Both the position numbers and the translations under genes were made by a program. Positions 17,392-27,253 of a DNA stretch of 64,000 bases are shown here, one piece after another. Below the pieces are notes generated by a model. It saw only the letters and a list, made by a program, of their open reading frames with translations. It did no database searches and was not told where the DNA came from. The first letter of the stretch is position 1. Each line of letters starts with the position of its first letter. The stretch comes from Hyphomicrobiales bacterium (GTDB taxonomy: Bacteria; Pseudomonadota; Alphaproteobacteria; Rhizobiales; Beijerinckiaceae): contig JAIXSM010000039.1 in assembly GCA_027484655.1 (NCBI GenBank), positions 62,001 through 126,000 of the forward strand. The letters are read 5' to 3'.

Positions 17392-17969
17392 GCGTTGTGA
17401 AACGTGCATCGGTGGCGGCGCTTCTGGCGCCGCTGCTCGTTTTCGCGACGGGATATGCGGAGTCCCGCCCGCTTGAAGAGCGCGCCGCCGAGTGCGTCGC
17501 GTGCCACGGCCCCGGGGGTTCTTCATCGACGCCCGGCGTGCCCTCCATCTCCGGGCAGCCGCAGTTCTTCATCATCAATCAGCTCATTCTGATGCGCGAA
17601 GGCGTTCGGCCTGTGGCCGCCATGGCCGATGTGCTCAAGGGGCTGAAGGATGAGGAGGCTGTGGCGCTGGCGGAACGCTTCTCATCGACGCCCATCGTGC
17701 GCAGCGACGAGACGGCCGATCCTGCGCTCGTCAAGCGCGGCGCGGAGCTGGCGGTAAAGATGCGCTGCGCGTCGTGCCACATGCCGGGCTATGAAGGCAG
17801 CGAGCAGATGCCGCGCCTGTCGGGCCAGCGGATCGACTACATGATCGACGCGTTGAAAGCGTACCGCGACGACAAGCGCCCCGGCGCCGACACCGCCATG
17901 ACGGCGGTCGTTTATGGCGCGAGCGACGCGGACCTTGCGGCGCTCGCGCATTACACAGCGACGAAGTAG
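17388..17969 (+). CDS. Periplasmic diheme cytochrome c (c4-like)
   Basis: 193 residues. A signal peptide is followed by two class-I cytochrome domains with heme sites CVACH (Cys36-Cys39-His40) and CASCH (Cys127-Cys130-His131). The plan resembles cytochrome c4. It is translationally coupled to the PQQ-dehydrogenase-like gene, so it should take electrons from that enzyme and pass them toward a terminal oxidase. Confidence 0.92.
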   Translation: MSVVKRASVAALLAPLLVFATGYAESRPLEERAAECVACHGPGGSSSTPGVPSISGQPQFFIINQLILMREGVRPVAAMADVLKGLKDEEAVALAERFSSTPIVRSDETADPALVKRGAELAVKMRCASCHMPGYEGSEQMPRLSGQRIDYMIDALKAYRDDKRPGADTAMTAVVYGASDADLAALAHYTATK

Positions 17970-17986
17970 GGGCGCAGCGCGCGCCC
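17970..17986. terminator. Weak hairpin between convergent genes
   Basis: Six-base stem (GGGCGC) with a five-base loop in the 17-base gap between the cytochrome gene and the convergent GMC oxidoreductase gene. Without a T-run it is only a possible terminator. Confidence 0.35.
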
Positions 17987-19618
17987 TTACACGTTTGCCG
18001 CGGGCAGGGGATCGCGGCCGCGGATCATGTCCGACGCCTTGTCGGCCATCATGATGACGCAGGCGTTGATGTGGGCGCCCACCATGTCCGGCATGGCGGA
18101 GGCGTCCACCACGCGCAGACCTTCGACGCCGCGCACGCGAAGCTGCGGATCAAGCACCGATTGCGCGTCCGTGCCCATCTTGCAGGTGCCGGCGGGGTGG
18201 TGGGCCGTGATCGCCGCGCGCTTCAGATACGCCTCGATCTCGGCGTCCGTGCGCGCCTTGGCGGTGGTCGCGGTCTCTTCGCCGCGATAGGGATCCATCG
18301 CCTTCTGGTGGGCGACGTCGCGGGCGATCTTGAAGCCTTCGCGCAGCTTCGGCAGATCGTTGGGCGACGAGAAGAAATTGTAGACGATGCGCGGCGCGGC
18401 GGTGGGGTCGGCCGAGCGCAGCAGCACTTCGCCGCGGCTTTCGGGATGCAGCAGGCAAGGGCGAATGCCGTAGCCGTCGAGATACGCCTTCTTGATGCCC
18501 GGGAACCACATGCCGGCCGCGCCCGGGAGGCCCCGGAACATGAACTCGATGTCCGGCACAGGCTGGTCCGGGCTCGTCTTGATGAAGGCGTGCAGGCCGC
18601 CTGGCACCACTGTTCCCGGCCCCGTGCCGAAGAGGTAGGCTTGGATCATCGCGCGGACGATGCGGTCCGCCCGCAGCGTGTCGCGGAACGGCGAGGGGTT
18701 CGTCGGCCGCGTGAACATGATCATCGCGGCCAGATGATCCTGCAGGTTCTTGCCCACGGGCAGATCGACCACCGGATCGACGCCCACGCTCTTCAGGTGG
18801 TCGGCCGGCCCGATGCCCGACAGCATGAGCAGCTGCGGCGAGTTGAACGTGCCCCCGGCCAGGATTACCTCGCGCTCGGCGAGGGCGCGCACCTGCATGC
18901 CATGGTGCGTGTAATCCACGCCGCGCGCGCGCTTGCCCTCAAGCACCACGCGGGCGACGTTGGCGCGCGTCTCGACCCGCAGATTGGGCCGCTTCTTCGC
19001 GGGCTTCAGGAACGCGTTCGATGTGGACGAGCGCCGTCCGTTGCGGATGGTGTACTGGCTGCGGCCAAAACCTTCGCCGTCGGCGCCGTTATAGTCCTTG
19101 CTCACCGGCAGGCCGGCCTGCCGGGCCGCTTCGATCCAGGCCGGGAACAGCGGGTCGTCGGTCTTTGCGAACTCGGTGCCCAGCGGTCCGTCGCCGCCGC
19201 GGAACTCGCTGGCGCCGCCTTCCCACGTCTCGCAGCGGCGGAAGTAGGGCAGGCAATCGCCGTAGGCCCAACCGGTCGCGCCGTTGCTGGCCCAGCGGTC
19301 GTAATCGCCCCGGTGGCCGCGCGTGTAGGCCATGACGTTGACGGAGGAGGAGCCGCCGAGCACCTTTCCGCGCATGGCTTCGATGCTGCGCCCATTCAGG
19401 GCGGGTTCGGGCTCCGTGTGGTAGCCCCAGTCGAACAGCATCCAGTCGTGCATTTTGCCCATGCCGAGCGGGATGTGGATGAGCGGGTGCCAGTCGCTGG
19501 GGCCTGCCTCCAGCAGCAAGACCTTCACTTCTGGGTCTTCGGTGAGGCGATTGGCGAGCACGCAGCCCGCAGAACCCGCGCCGACGATGATGTAGTCGAA
19601 AGTGCTGTCCGCAGCCAT
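17987..19618 (-). CDS. GMC-family oxidoreductase (choline/alcohol dehydrogenase-like)
   Basis: 543 residues from an ATG at 19618; the frame is open further but the leader is not GMC-like. The FAD-binding GAGSAGC (residues 13-19) and ADP-binding E (LLLEAG) lie at the N-terminus; the GMC signatures KVLGGSSSVNVMAYTRG and GTFNSPQLLMLSGIGP are present; the C-terminal catalytic region includes TAHHPAGTCKMG. It should oxidise a primary alcohol with FAD, donating electrons to the respiratory chain in AlkJ/BetA fashion. Monocistronic, convergent with the cytochrome. Substrate not readable. Confidence 0.92.
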   Translation of the reverse strand: MAADSTFDYIIVGAGSAGCVLANRLTEDPEVKVLLLEAGPSDWHPLIHIPLGMGKMHDWMLFDWGYHTEPEPALNGRSIEAMRGKVLGGSSSVNVMAYTRGHRGDYDRWASNGATGWAYGDCLPYFRRCETWEGGASEFRGGDGPLGTEFAKTDDPLFPAWIEAARQAGLPVSKDYNGADGEGFGRSQYTIRNGRRSSTSNAFLKPAKKRPNLRVETRANVARVVLEGKRARGVDYTHHGMQVRALAEREVILAGGTFNSPQLLMLSGIGPADHLKSVGVDPVVDLPVGKNLQDHLAAMIMFTRPTNPSPFRDTLRADRIVRAMIQAYLFGTGPGTVVPGGLHAFIKTSPDQPVPDIEFMFRGLPGAAGMWFPGIKKAYLDGYGIRPCLLHPESRGEVLLRSADPTAAPRIVYNFFSSPNDLPKLREGFKIARDVAHQKAMDPYRGEETATTAKARTDAEIEAYLKRAAITAHHPAGTCKMGTDAQSVLDPQLRVRGVEGLRVVDASAMPDMVGAHINACVIMMADKASDMIRGRDPLPAANV

Positions 19619-19756
19619 TTCCGTCCCTGTTTGCGTCTCTGTTTGATTTTGGCCCGCTCGTGTAGCGTTAGCCAAACGGGTACAACGCCGCAGCCGCTTC
19701 GTCCATGGCGGATCGCGGGCGGCAAGGTTGGACCGCATCTGAACCGGACCGCGCGC

Positions 19757-19845
19757 CACATCCCCGGACGCCGAAGGCGATCCGGGGCCTAGAGGCCGTG
19801 CTTCAGCGCTGGGTCCCGGATTCGGGCTTCGCCCGCCCCTCGAAT
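19757..19845. repeat. REP-like palindromic element between GMC gene and topA
   Basis: Two hairpins in tandem: CCCCGGA/TCCGGGG around an inner CGCC-GAA-GGCG stem (19762-19787), and CGGGC-TTC-GCCCG (19822-19834). The text of the element, with GATCCGGGG and GGGTCCCGGATT, resembles dispersed palindromic units of Hyphomicrobiales genomes. Only one copy is in the window, so repetition is not proven; it could also serve as a terminator for topA. Confidence 0.45.
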
Positions 19846-19870
19846 GTGGAGCCTCAAATCAAAGCAGCGA

Positions 19871-22774
19871 CTACGTCTTCGCCGCTTTTTTTGCAGGAGC
19901 CTTCTTCGTTGAGGCAGCCTTCTTCGTTGCGGCTGCTTTCTTCGCAGGGGCCTTCTTGACCGCAGCCGCTTTTTTCGCAGGCGCAGTTTTCTTGGCCGCG
20001 CTTGTTTTGGTTGCGCCCGCCTTCTTTGCGGAAGTCTTCTTGGCTGCGCCCTTGGCGGGACCGCCCTTGGCGTCGATCCACTCGATGGCGTCGGCGAGGG
20101 TCACTTCCTCCGGCGACATCGACTTCGGCACGTTCGCATAGACTTTGCCGAGCGCAACGTAAGGTCCGTAACGACCTTGCCGGACAGTGATCTTGCCGCC
20201 CGCGGGATGCTCGCCGAGCACCGTGCCGCTTTCGTCGCCGCCGCCTTCGCCCGAAGCCTTGGCCTTGATGAGCGCAATGGCTTCCTCAAGCGTCACTTCG
20301 TCCGGGTTGCGGCCCTTCGGCAGGTTCGCGTTGACCTTCTTCCAGTTCACATACGGGCCGTAGCGGCCGGATTTCACGCTGATCGCGCCGCCTTCCGGGT
20401 GATCGCCAAGCGCACGGCCGGCGGACGCTCCAAAGCGGCTCGCGCCGCCGCCGCCCTGTTCCTTCGTAACGATGAGATCGATCGCGCGGTTCGCGCCGAT
20501 TTCAAGCACATCGTCGTCGCGGCCGAGATTGGCGTAGGTCTTGGCGTGCTGCACGTAAGAGCCGAAACGGCCGATACCCGCCAGAATGGGCTCGCCAGAT
20601 GTGGGATGGCGCGCCACCTCGCGGGGAAGCGACAGGAGAGCCAGCGCTTTTTCAAGCGTGATGTCTTCCTTGGCCATGCCTTTGGCCAGCGACGAGCGCT
20701 TGGGCTTTTCGCCCTCGCCCAATTGCACGTACGGCCCGAAACGCCCGTCGCGCAGCGTCACTTCGAGGCCAGTGTCCGGATCTGTTCCCAGCACGCGCAC
20801 GCCCGGGCGATCACCCTCGGTCCCACCGGTTTCGCCGGTGGCCTGCTGCGACAGGGTGCGGGTGTAGCGGCATTCGGGATAGTTGGAGCAGCCGACAAAC
20901 GCGCCGAACTTGCCAAGCTTCAGCGAGAGTTGGCCGGCGCTGCACGAGGGGCAGGCGCGCGGGTCGCCGCCATCCGCCTTGCGCGGGAAGATGTGCGGAC
21001 CCAGCAGCTCGTTGAGATTGTCGAGCACCTCTGTGGTGCGCAGATCCTTGGTTTCGCCGACGGAGTGGGAGAAATCCTTCCAGAAGTCACGCAGCACCTG
21101 CTTCCAGTCGATCTCGTTGTTGGCGACGAGATCGAGCTTCTCCTCGAGCGCCGCCGTGAAGTCGTACTCCACATAGCGGCGGAAGAAGCTTTCGAGGAAC
21201 GCCACCACGAGGCGGCCCTTGTCCTCGGGGATGAGGCGCTTCTTGTCGAGCCGCACGTACTCGCGGTCGCGCAGCACAGCCAGCGTCGAAGCGTAGGTGG
21301 ACGGGCGACCTATGCCCAGCTCTTCCATGCGCTTGACCAGCGTCGCCTCGGTGAACCGCGGCGGCGGCTCGGTGAAATGCTGGGCGATGTCGATCTTCTC
21401 GCGCTTGAGGGCGTCGCCGGCGGCCATGGGCGGCAGGCGACCGCTTTCGTCGTCCTCCTCGTCGTCGCGGCCTTCCTGATAGAGCGCGAGGAAGCCGTCG
21501 AAGCGCACCACCTGGCCGGTGGCGCGCAGGTCTACGCGCTTGTACTTCCCGCCGGTCACGTCCGCAGCGATATCGACCGTCGTGCGCTCTAGTTCCGCCG
21601 ACTCCATCTGGCTCGCGATGGTGCGCGTCCAGATCAGCTCGTAGAGCCGCAGCTGATCCTTATCCAGCACACGCGAGAGCTGGCGGGGCAGGCGGGTCAG
21701 GTCGGTAGGGCGGATGGCCTCGTGGGCCTCCTGCGCATTCTTGTGCTTGGTCGTGTACTTGCGCGGAACCTGGGGCACGTACTTCGGCCCGTATTCCTTT
21801 TCGATCACGCGCCGCGCCGAGGCGATGGCTTCGGGCGCCACGTCCACGCCGTCGGTACGCATATATGTAATGAGGCCGACCGTCTCGCCGCCAAGGTCCA
21901 CGCCCTCGTAGAGACGCTGGGCCACGCGCATGGTGTGGGCTGGAGCAAAGCCAAGCTTGCGCGAGGCTTCCTGCTGCAGGGTGGAGGTGGTGAAGGGCGA
22001 GGCCGGGTGACGCTTGGCCGGCTTGGCCTCCACGGAGAGCACGGAGAACTTCGCCGCCTCCAGCGCGGCCTTGAAGGCGCTCGCCTCCTCGCCGGAACCC
22101 ACGTCGAGGCGCTGGATGCGCTTGCCGTCGGCGCCCACGAGCCGGGCGATGAACGGGGCGTCGTCCTTGGTTTTCAGTTGTGCGGCCACCGACCAGTATT
22201 CGCGGGCGACGAACTTCTCGATCTCGAGTTCGCGGTCGCACACGAGGCGAAGCGCCACGGACTGGACGCGGCCGGCGGATTTCGCGCCCGGCAACTTGCG
22301 CCATAGAACCGGGGAGAGTGTGAAGCCCACCAGATAGTCGAGGGCGCGGCGGGCGAGATAGGCGTCCACCAGCGCCGCGTCGATGTCGCGCGGGTTGCGC
22401 ATGGCGTCGAGCACGGCGCTCTTGGTGATGGCGTTGAACACCACGCGCTGGACGGATTTATCCTTCAGCACCTTCTTGCCGCGAAGGACTTCCAGCACGT
22501 GCCACGATATGGCCTCCCCCTCGCGGTCCGGGTCGGTCGCCAGAATGACGCGGTCGGCGTCCTTCACGGCGCGGGCGATGTCAGCGAGGCGTTTGGCGGC
22601 CTTGCCGTCCACCTCCCACTGCATGGCGAAGTCCTGCTCGGGATCCACCGCGCCGTCCTTGGCCAGCAGGTCGCGCACGTGGCCGAAAGAGGCCAGAACC
22701 TCGTAGTCCCTGCCGAGGTACTTGTTGATTGTCTTGGCCTTGGCCGGAGATTCGACGATGACGACTGCGTTCAT
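19871..22774 (-). CDS. topA: DNA topoisomerase I
   Basis: 967 residues. The N-terminal Toprim domain opens with VVIVESPAKAKTINKYLG and carries DPDREGEAISWH at 81-92 (metal-binding acid residues); the active-site tyrosine is Tyr304 in GLITYMRTDG. A C-terminal C4 zinc finger (CPSC...CSNYPEC) is followed by three Topo_C repeats containing GRYGPYV or GRFGSYV. The last ~60 residues are a Lys/Ala/Pro tail (PAKKAA-type repeats) that probably binds DNA non-specifically. It relaxes negative supercoils. It stands divergent to pyrB; in related genomes topA often follows dprA directly. Confidence 0.97.
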   Translation of the reverse strand: MNAVVIVESPAKAKTINKYLGRDYEVLASFGHVRDLLAKDGAVDPEQDFAMQWEVDGKAAKRLADIARAVKDADRVILATDPDREGEAISWHVLEVLRGKKVLKDKSVQRVVFNAITKSAVLDAMRNPRDIDAALVDAYLARRALDYLVGFTLSPVLWRKLPGAKSAGRVQSVALRLVCDRELEIEKFVAREYWSVAAQLKTKDDAPFIARLVGADGKRIQRLDVGSGEEASAFKAALEAAKFSVLSVEAKPAKRHPASPFTTSTLQQEASRKLGFAPAHTMRVAQRLYEGVDLGGETVGLITYMRTDGVDVAPEAIASARRVIEKEYGPKYVPQVPRKYTTKHKNAQEAHEAIRPTDLTRLPRQLSRVLDKDQLRLYELIWTRTIASQMESAELERTTVDIAADVTGGKYKRVDLRATGQVVRFDGFLALYQEGRDDEEDDESGRLPPMAAGDALKREKIDIAQHFTEPPPRFTEATLVKRMEELGIGRPSTYASTLAVLRDREYVRLDKKRLIPEDKGRLVVAFLESFFRRYVEYDFTAALEEKLDLVANNEIDWKQVLRDFWKDFSHSVGETKDLRTTEVLDNLNELLGPHIFPRKADGGDPRACPSCSAGQLSLKLGKFGAFVGCSNYPECRYTRTLSQQATGETGGTEGDRPGVRVLGTDPDTGLEVTLRDGRFGPYVQLGEGEKPKRSSLAKGMAKEDITLEKALALLSLPREVARHPTSGEPILAGIGRFGSYVQHAKTYANLGRDDDVLEIGANRAIDLIVTKEQGGGGASRFGASAGRALGDHPEGGAISVKSGRYGPYVNWKKVNANLPKGRNPDEVTLEEAIALIKAKASGEGGGDESGTVLGEHPAGGKITVRQGRYGPYVALGKVYANVPKSMSPEEVTLADAIEWIDAKGGPAKGAAKKTSAKKAGATKTSAAKKTAPAKKAAAVKKAPAKKAAATKKAASTKKAPAKKAAKT

Positions 22775-23090
22775 GAGGCGAAAATCCTCCAGGCCCGCGG
22801 CCTGAAAAAGCGAGACATCTTCCTCCGGCGGCAGGGTCTCGAAAGCCCGCGCAGGCCCGGATCGAGCTTGTCGTTTCGGCCGGGAAGATGGTGGACGCCG
22901 GGGGCAAATGTCAAATGAGGCCCCCGGGCGGGGCGCCGGGTCGCCCGTTCCAGACGCCGTGCGGAGGGGCGCCGGGCACTGCTTCAGGGGCCAGAAAAGA
23001 CCCCGTGGGCGCCATTGGGTCGGGCGGCTTTTCAGTGCGTTTTCGCACGGCCGCCTTGCAGGGCCGGGGGCCGGTGGCTATGAGGCTTCC
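22775..23090. promoter_or_regulatory. topA/pyrB divergent intergenic region
   Basis: 316 bases without a convincing gene. It must carry both promoters. The middle is very G/C-rich; no pyrimidine attenuator, T-run or clear -35/-10 pair was recognised. The pyrB reading frame stays open upstream of its ATG but the extension is not aspartate-carbamoyltransferase-like. Confidence 0.5.
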
Positions 23091-24026
23091 ATGCAAACGG
23101 CATTTCCTCACCGGCACCTGCTCGGCATCGACGGCCTGACCCGTCCCGAGATCGAAGCGCTCCTCGATATGGCGGAGGAGGCGGTCGAGGTGTCCCGCAG
23201 GGTCGATAAGAAGCGCTCCATTCTGAGCGGGCGCACCCAGATCAACCTGTTCTTCGAAGCGTCAACTCGTACGCAGGCCTCGTTCGAGCTGGCGGGCAAG
23301 CGGCTGGGCGCTGACGTCATGAACATGTCGGTGGCCACCTCCTCGGTCAGCAAGGGCGAGACGCTCATTGACACTGCGGTGACGCTCAACGCCATGCGCC
23401 CGGATGTGATCGTTGTCCGCCACCAACATTCCGGCGCGGTGCATTTGCTGGCCCGCAAGGTGTCCTGCTCAGTCGTCAACGCCGGGGACGGCAGTCACGA
23501 GCATCCAACCCAGGCGCTCCTCGATGCGCTGACGATCCGCCGCAACAAGGGCCATATCAGCGGACTGGTAGTCGCGATCTGTGGCGACGTGCTCCACTCG
23601 CGGGTGGCGCGCTCCAACATTATCCTGCTGACGCAGATGGGCGCTCGTGTGCGCGTGGTCGCGCCGTCAACGCTTTTGCCGCCGGGCATTGATCGCATGG
23701 GCGTCGAGGTTCATCGCACCATGGAGAGCGGCCTGCGCGACGCCGACATCGTGATGATGCTGCGCCTGCAGCGGGAGCGGATGGATGGCGCGTTCGTCCC
23801 GTCCCTGAAAGAATATGCGCGCTTCTTTGGTCTCGATGAGGCGAAGCTCGCGTACGCCAAGCCCGACGCGCTGGTGATGCATCCCGGCCCCATGAACCGG
23901 GGCGTGGAGATCGACACGGCGGTCGCGGACGGGCCGCGCTCGCTCATCACGCAGCAGGTGGAGATGGGCGTCGCTGTTCGCATGGCGGTGCTTGAGGCGC
24001 TGTCCTACAACCTTCCAAACGGGTGA
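23091..24026 (+). CDS. pyrB: Aspartate carbamoyltransferase catalytic subunit
   Basis: 311 residues, typical for the catalytic chain. The carbamoyl-phosphate site [16 protein letters not shown] (STRT 58-61) and the aspartate-side motifs [23 protein letters not shown] and MHPGPMNRG are intact. It makes carbamoyl-aspartate in pyrimidine synthesis. The stop overlaps a GTG start of the following dihydroorotase-like gene; in Pseudomonas-type systems PyrB needs such a partner for a dodecameric holoenzyme. No pyrI is nearby. Confidence 0.97.
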   Translation: MQTAFPHRHLLGIDGLTRPEIEALLDMAEEAVEVSRRVDKKRSILSGRTQINLFFEASTRTQASFELAGKRLGADVMNMSVATSSVSKGETLIDTAVTLNAMRPDVIVVRHQHSGAVHLLARKVSCSVVNAGDGSHEHPTQALLDALTIRRNKGHISGLVVAICGDVLHSRVARSNIILLTQMGARVRVVAPSTLLPPGIDRMGVEVHRTMESGLRDADIVMMLRLQRERMDGAFVPSLKEYARFFGLDEAKLAYAKPDALVMHPGPMNRGVEIDTAVADGPRSLITQQVEMGVAVRMAVLEALSYNLPNG

Positions 24027-24031
24027 GCGCC

Positions 24032-25348
24032 ATGAACGCCTCTTTCAGCCCGGCGACTGCCTTCATTAATGCGCGCCTCGTCGATCCCGAGGCCGGCGTC
24101 ATTCTCGACGGCGGTGTCCTTGTCGAAGACGGCGTGATCGTTGAGGCGGGCGCCCGCGTCACCGGCGCCAACGTGGGCGCTCGCACGCAGGTGATCGATT
24201 GCGCTGGCGACATTGTGTGCCCCGGCCTCATCGACATGAGCGCGTTCGTGGGCGAGCCCGGCGCGACCCATCGCGAGACCATCGCCACCGCCAGCATGGC
24301 GGCCGCGGCTGGTGGCGTCACAACTCTGCTCGCTCGACCGGACACCAATCCGCCGGTGGATGGCGCGGCGGCGGTCGACTATCTGATGCGTCGCGCTCGC
24401 GACAAGGCGGTGGTGCGCGTTCTGCCGGTTGCTGCGCTCACCCGCGGACTGCATGGCAAGGAAATCGCCGAGATTGGCTCCTTGCATGACGCAGGCGCGG
24501 TGGCGTTCTCGAATGGCCCGCATTCCGTGGGCTCCTCGCAGGTGATGCGGCGCGCGCTGACCTACGCGCGGGATTTCGGCGCGCTTGTGATTCACCATGC
24601 GGAAGATCTGGAGCTGGCCCGTGCGGGCGTGATGAACGAGGGCGAGTTCGCCAGCCGGCTTGGGCTGCCGGGCGTTCCGGCCGAGGCGGAGGCGATCGTG
24701 CTCGATCGCGACATGCGCCTGGTGGCGCTGACGCTGGCGGGCAATGAAAATGGCGCTCGCTACCATTCCCCGCTGGTGAGCACGCGCCTGTCCCTCGACA
24801 TTATCGCGCGGGCGAAGGCGGCGGGCCTTCCGGTCACGTGTGGCGCGTCGATCAACCATCTCACGTTGAACGAGACGGACGTCGGCGATTACCGCACCTT
24901 TCTCAAGATCGCGCCGCCGCTGCGCGCTGAGGATGAGCGCGTCGCGCTGGTGGAGGCGCTCGCCAGCGGGCTGATCGACGTGATCGTATCCGATCACAAT
25001 CCGCAAGACGTCGAGGCCAAGCGCGTGCCGTTCTCGGAGGCCGAATACGGCGCCGTAGGGCTCGAAACCATGCTGGCGGCGGGCTTGCGGCTTGTGAACG
25101 CCGGGCAGGTGAGCCTGCCGCGGCTGATCGCGGCGATGACCATCCGCCCCGCCCAGATCGTCGGGCTGCCGCAAGGCCGGCTTACCCCGGGCGCGCCCGC
25201 CGATCTCATCCGCTTCGATCCCGACGAGCCGTTCGTGGTGGATGCAGCGAAGCTGCGTTCTCGCGCCAAGAACACGCCGTTCGACGCGGCCCGGCTCGCC
25301 GGGGTGGTGAAGACCACCATGGTTGCGGGGCGCCTCGCGCCAGTCTAG
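24032..25348 (+). CDS. pyrC: Dihydroorotase-like protein lacking the HxH metal site (PyrC'/PyrX type)
   Basis: 438 residues from the ATG at 24032; a GTG at 24023 would overlap pyrB's stop. The fold matches class I dihydroorotases (PGLIDM..., GGVTTLLARPDTNPP, VSDHNPQD, GLETMLA). But where active enzymes have DxHxHxREPG, this reads DMSAFVGEPG: Ser70 and Phe72 replace both metal histidines and Gly74 the substrate-binding Arg. By analogy with the non-catalytic PyrC' of Pseudomonas it is probably a structural partner of PyrB. If so, another, active pyrC must exist elsewhere in the genome. Many alphaproteobacterial pyrB neighbours share this pattern. Confidence 0.9.
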   Translation: MNASFSPATAFINARLVDPEAGVILDGGVLVEDGVIVEAGARVTGANVGARTQVIDCAGDIVCPGLIDMSAFVGEPGATHRETIATASMAAAAGGVTTLLARPDTNPPVDGAAAVDYLMRRARDKAVVRVLPVAALTRGLHGKEIAEIGSLHDAGAVAFSNGPHSVGSSQVMRRALTYARDFGALVIHHAEDLELARAGVMNEGEFASRLGLPGVPAEAEAIVLDRDMRLVALTLAGNENGARYHSPLVSTRLSLDIIARAKAAGLPVTCGASINHLTLNETDVGDYRTFLKIAPPLRAEDERVALVEALASGLIDVIVSDHNPQDVEAKRVPFSEAEYGAVGLETMLAAGLRLVNAGQVSLPRLIAAMTIRPAQIVGLPQGRLTPGAPADLIRFDPDEPFVVDAAKLRSRAKNTPFDAARLAGVVKTTMVAGRLAPV

Positions 25349-25384
25349 GCTTCGTCTGCGCCTCATGGCGGAGTGATTGTTTCC

Positions 25385-25981
25385 ATGTTTCCCGATCTGC
25401 CCGCAAATCTCGCCGCGCTCGCCCTTGGCTATCTGCTTGGGTCCATTCCGTTCGGGCTGGTCCTGTCGAAGCTCGCGGGCGGCGTCGATCCGCGCACCAT
25501 TGGTTCGCAGAACATCGGCGCCACCAACGTGCTGCGGACCGGAAACAAGAAGCTGGCCGCCGCGACCTTGCTCCTCGACGCCTTGAAGGGCACGGTCGCC
25601 GTGCTGATCGCCATGCGTTTCGGTGAGTACTACGCCATCCTTGCAGGCCTTGGCGCGTTCCTCGGGCACCTCTATCCGATCTGGCTGCGAGGCCAGGGCG
25701 GCAAGGGCGTCGCCACGTTTCTCGGCGTGGCGCTGGGGGTGGCGTGGCCCAGCGCGCTTGTTTTCGCGGTCGTCTGGCTCGGGGTGGCTTTCGCCACACG
25801 CTATTCGTCTGCGGCCGCGCTGGCGGCGAGCGTCGCGACGCCTCTTGCGATGTGGGCGATGGGGCGTCAGGACGCGGCCGAGCTTTTCGTCGCGCTGGCA
25901 GTGCTGCTGTGGTTCAAGCACCGCGCCAACATCGAGCGCCTGATGGCGGGTACTGAAGGCAAGATCGGGGCTAAGACATGA
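25385..25981 (+). CDS. plsY: Glycerol-3-phosphate acyltransferase PlsY
   Basis: 198 residues from the ATG at 25385 (a GTG 12 bases earlier is an alternative). About five membrane helices; PlsY motifs [31 protein letters not shown] and KGVATFLG are present, placing the acyl-phosphate and glycerol-3-phosphate sites in the membrane. It starts phosphatidic-acid synthesis from acyl-phosphate. The stop overlaps dprA by four bases. Confidence 0.95.
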   Translation: MFPDLPANLAALALGYLLGSIPFGLVLSKLAGGVDPRTIGSQNIGATNVLRTGNKKLAAATLLLDALKGTVAVLIAMRFGEYYAILAGLGAFLGHLYPIWLRGQGGKGVATFLGVALGVAWPSALVFAVVWLGVAFATRYSSAAALAASVATPLAMWAMGRQDAAELFVALAVLLWFKHRANIERLMAGTEGKIGAKT

Positions 25982-27243
25982 CCCGGGCCGGTCCCGCCGC
26001 TCGTCTCACCGACGAACAGCGACTGGACTGGCTGCAACTGATCCGGTCCGAAAACATCGGACCACGAACATTTCGTACATTGGTCAATCGGTTCGGCGGA
26101 GCCCGCGCGGCGCTCGAGGCGTTGCCCGAACTCATGGCGCGTCATGGGGGCGGGCGTCGTGTGGTCATCGCCAGCCGGGATGATTGCCGGCGCGAGCTGG
26201 AACGCGTGGACCGCCTGGGCGCGCGTCTCGTCGCGGGCGGCGAGCCTGAATACCCTCCCGCGCTGCGCATGATCGATGACAGCCCGCCGCTGATCTGCGT
26301 GCGCGGCGACCTCTCTGCGTTCACGCGCCCGATCGTGGCCATTGTCGGCTCCCGAAACGCTTCAGCGGCGGGGCTCGCGTTTGCCGACCGGCTTGCCCGG
26401 GAACTGGCTCAAGCGGATTTCGTCGTCGCCTCCGGCCTCGCGCGCGGTGTTGACCAGCGGGCGCACCGGGCCTCGTTGGCGACCGGAACCATTGCTGTTC
26501 TCGCCGGCGGGCTCGACCGGATTTACCCGCACGAGCACATCGATCTTGCGGACGAGATTGCCGAGCGCGGCGTTGTGGTGTCCGAGATGCCGCTGGGCTG
26601 GGAGCCGCGCGGTCGCGATTTCCCGCGGCGCAATCGCATTGTGTCCGGTCTGTCGCTGGGCGTCGTGGTGGTGGAGGCGGCGCGTCGCTCCGGTTCGCTG
26701 ATCACGGCCCGGTTCGCCAACGAGCAGGGCAGGGAGGTGTTCGCCGTGCCCGGGTCGCCGCTGGATCCAAGATCCGAGGGCGCGAACGATCTTTTGCGGC
26801 AGGGCGCGACCCTGTGCGTGTCCGGGAGCGATGTGATCTCGGCGCTCGCCCCGCTGGTTCAGGGCGGCCTGCCAGAGCGGCGCGACTTCGATGAGGACAC
26901 TGCTTACGCCGCCAACCGGGCCGAGACGCTTTGGGACGAAACGGACCTGTTCGGCGAGCACTCGCCGCCATTGGCCGACCCGCTGCTGGAGTTCGACGAC
27001 GACGGCGGGCGAGATTCCGAGCCTCCGGGCAAGGTTGATTTCATTCAGGCGCCAGCGGCTCCGCGTGACTTGCGCAGCGCGGTTGAGGAGCTGCTCGGCC
27101 CCTCGCCGGTGAGCATCGACGATCTGGTGCGCGCCGCGGGCGCCAGCGCGGGAGAGGTGCAGGCGGCCCTGTTCGACCTTGAGCTTGAAGGCAAGCTGGC
27201 GCGCCATGGCGCCAACATGGTTGGCCGCGCCGGCGACCGTTGA
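25978..27243 (+). CDS. dprA: DNA-processing protein DprA
   Basis: 421 residues. A SAM-like N-terminal region ([19 protein letters not shown]) precedes the Rossmann-fold DprA core (residues ~120-290) with [51 protein letters not shown] and [26 protein letters not shown]-terminal winged-helix domain ([26 protein letters not shown] region) follows an acidic linker. DprA loads RecA onto incoming single-stranded DNA. Coupled to plsY. Confidence 0.96.
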   Translation: MTRAGPAARLTDEQRLDWLQLIRSENIGPRTFRTLVNRFGGARAALEALPELMARHGGGRRVVIASRDDCRRELERVDRLGARLVAGGEPEYPPALRMIDDSPPLICVRGDLSAFTRPIVAIVGSRNASAAGLAFADRLARELAQADFVVASGLARGVDQRAHRASLATGTIAVLAGGLDRIYPHEHIDLADEIAERGVVVSEMPLGWEPRGRDFPRRNRIVSGLSLGVVVVEAARRSGSLITARFANEQGREVFAVPGSPLDPRSEGANDLLRQGATLCVSGSDVISALAPLVQGGLPERRDFDEDTAYAANRAETLWDETDLFGEHSPPLADPLLEFDDDGGRDSEPPGKVDFIQAPAAPRDLRSAVEELLGPSPVSIDDLVRAAGASAGEVQAALFDLELEGKLARHGANMVGRAGDR

Positions 27244-27253
27244 TCTCCGACGC

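Noticed and set aside
20177-21592. Long rightward open frame inside topA
   Set aside because: A 471-codon frame antisense to topA; high-GC codon bias of the real gene keeps it open. No independent protein features.
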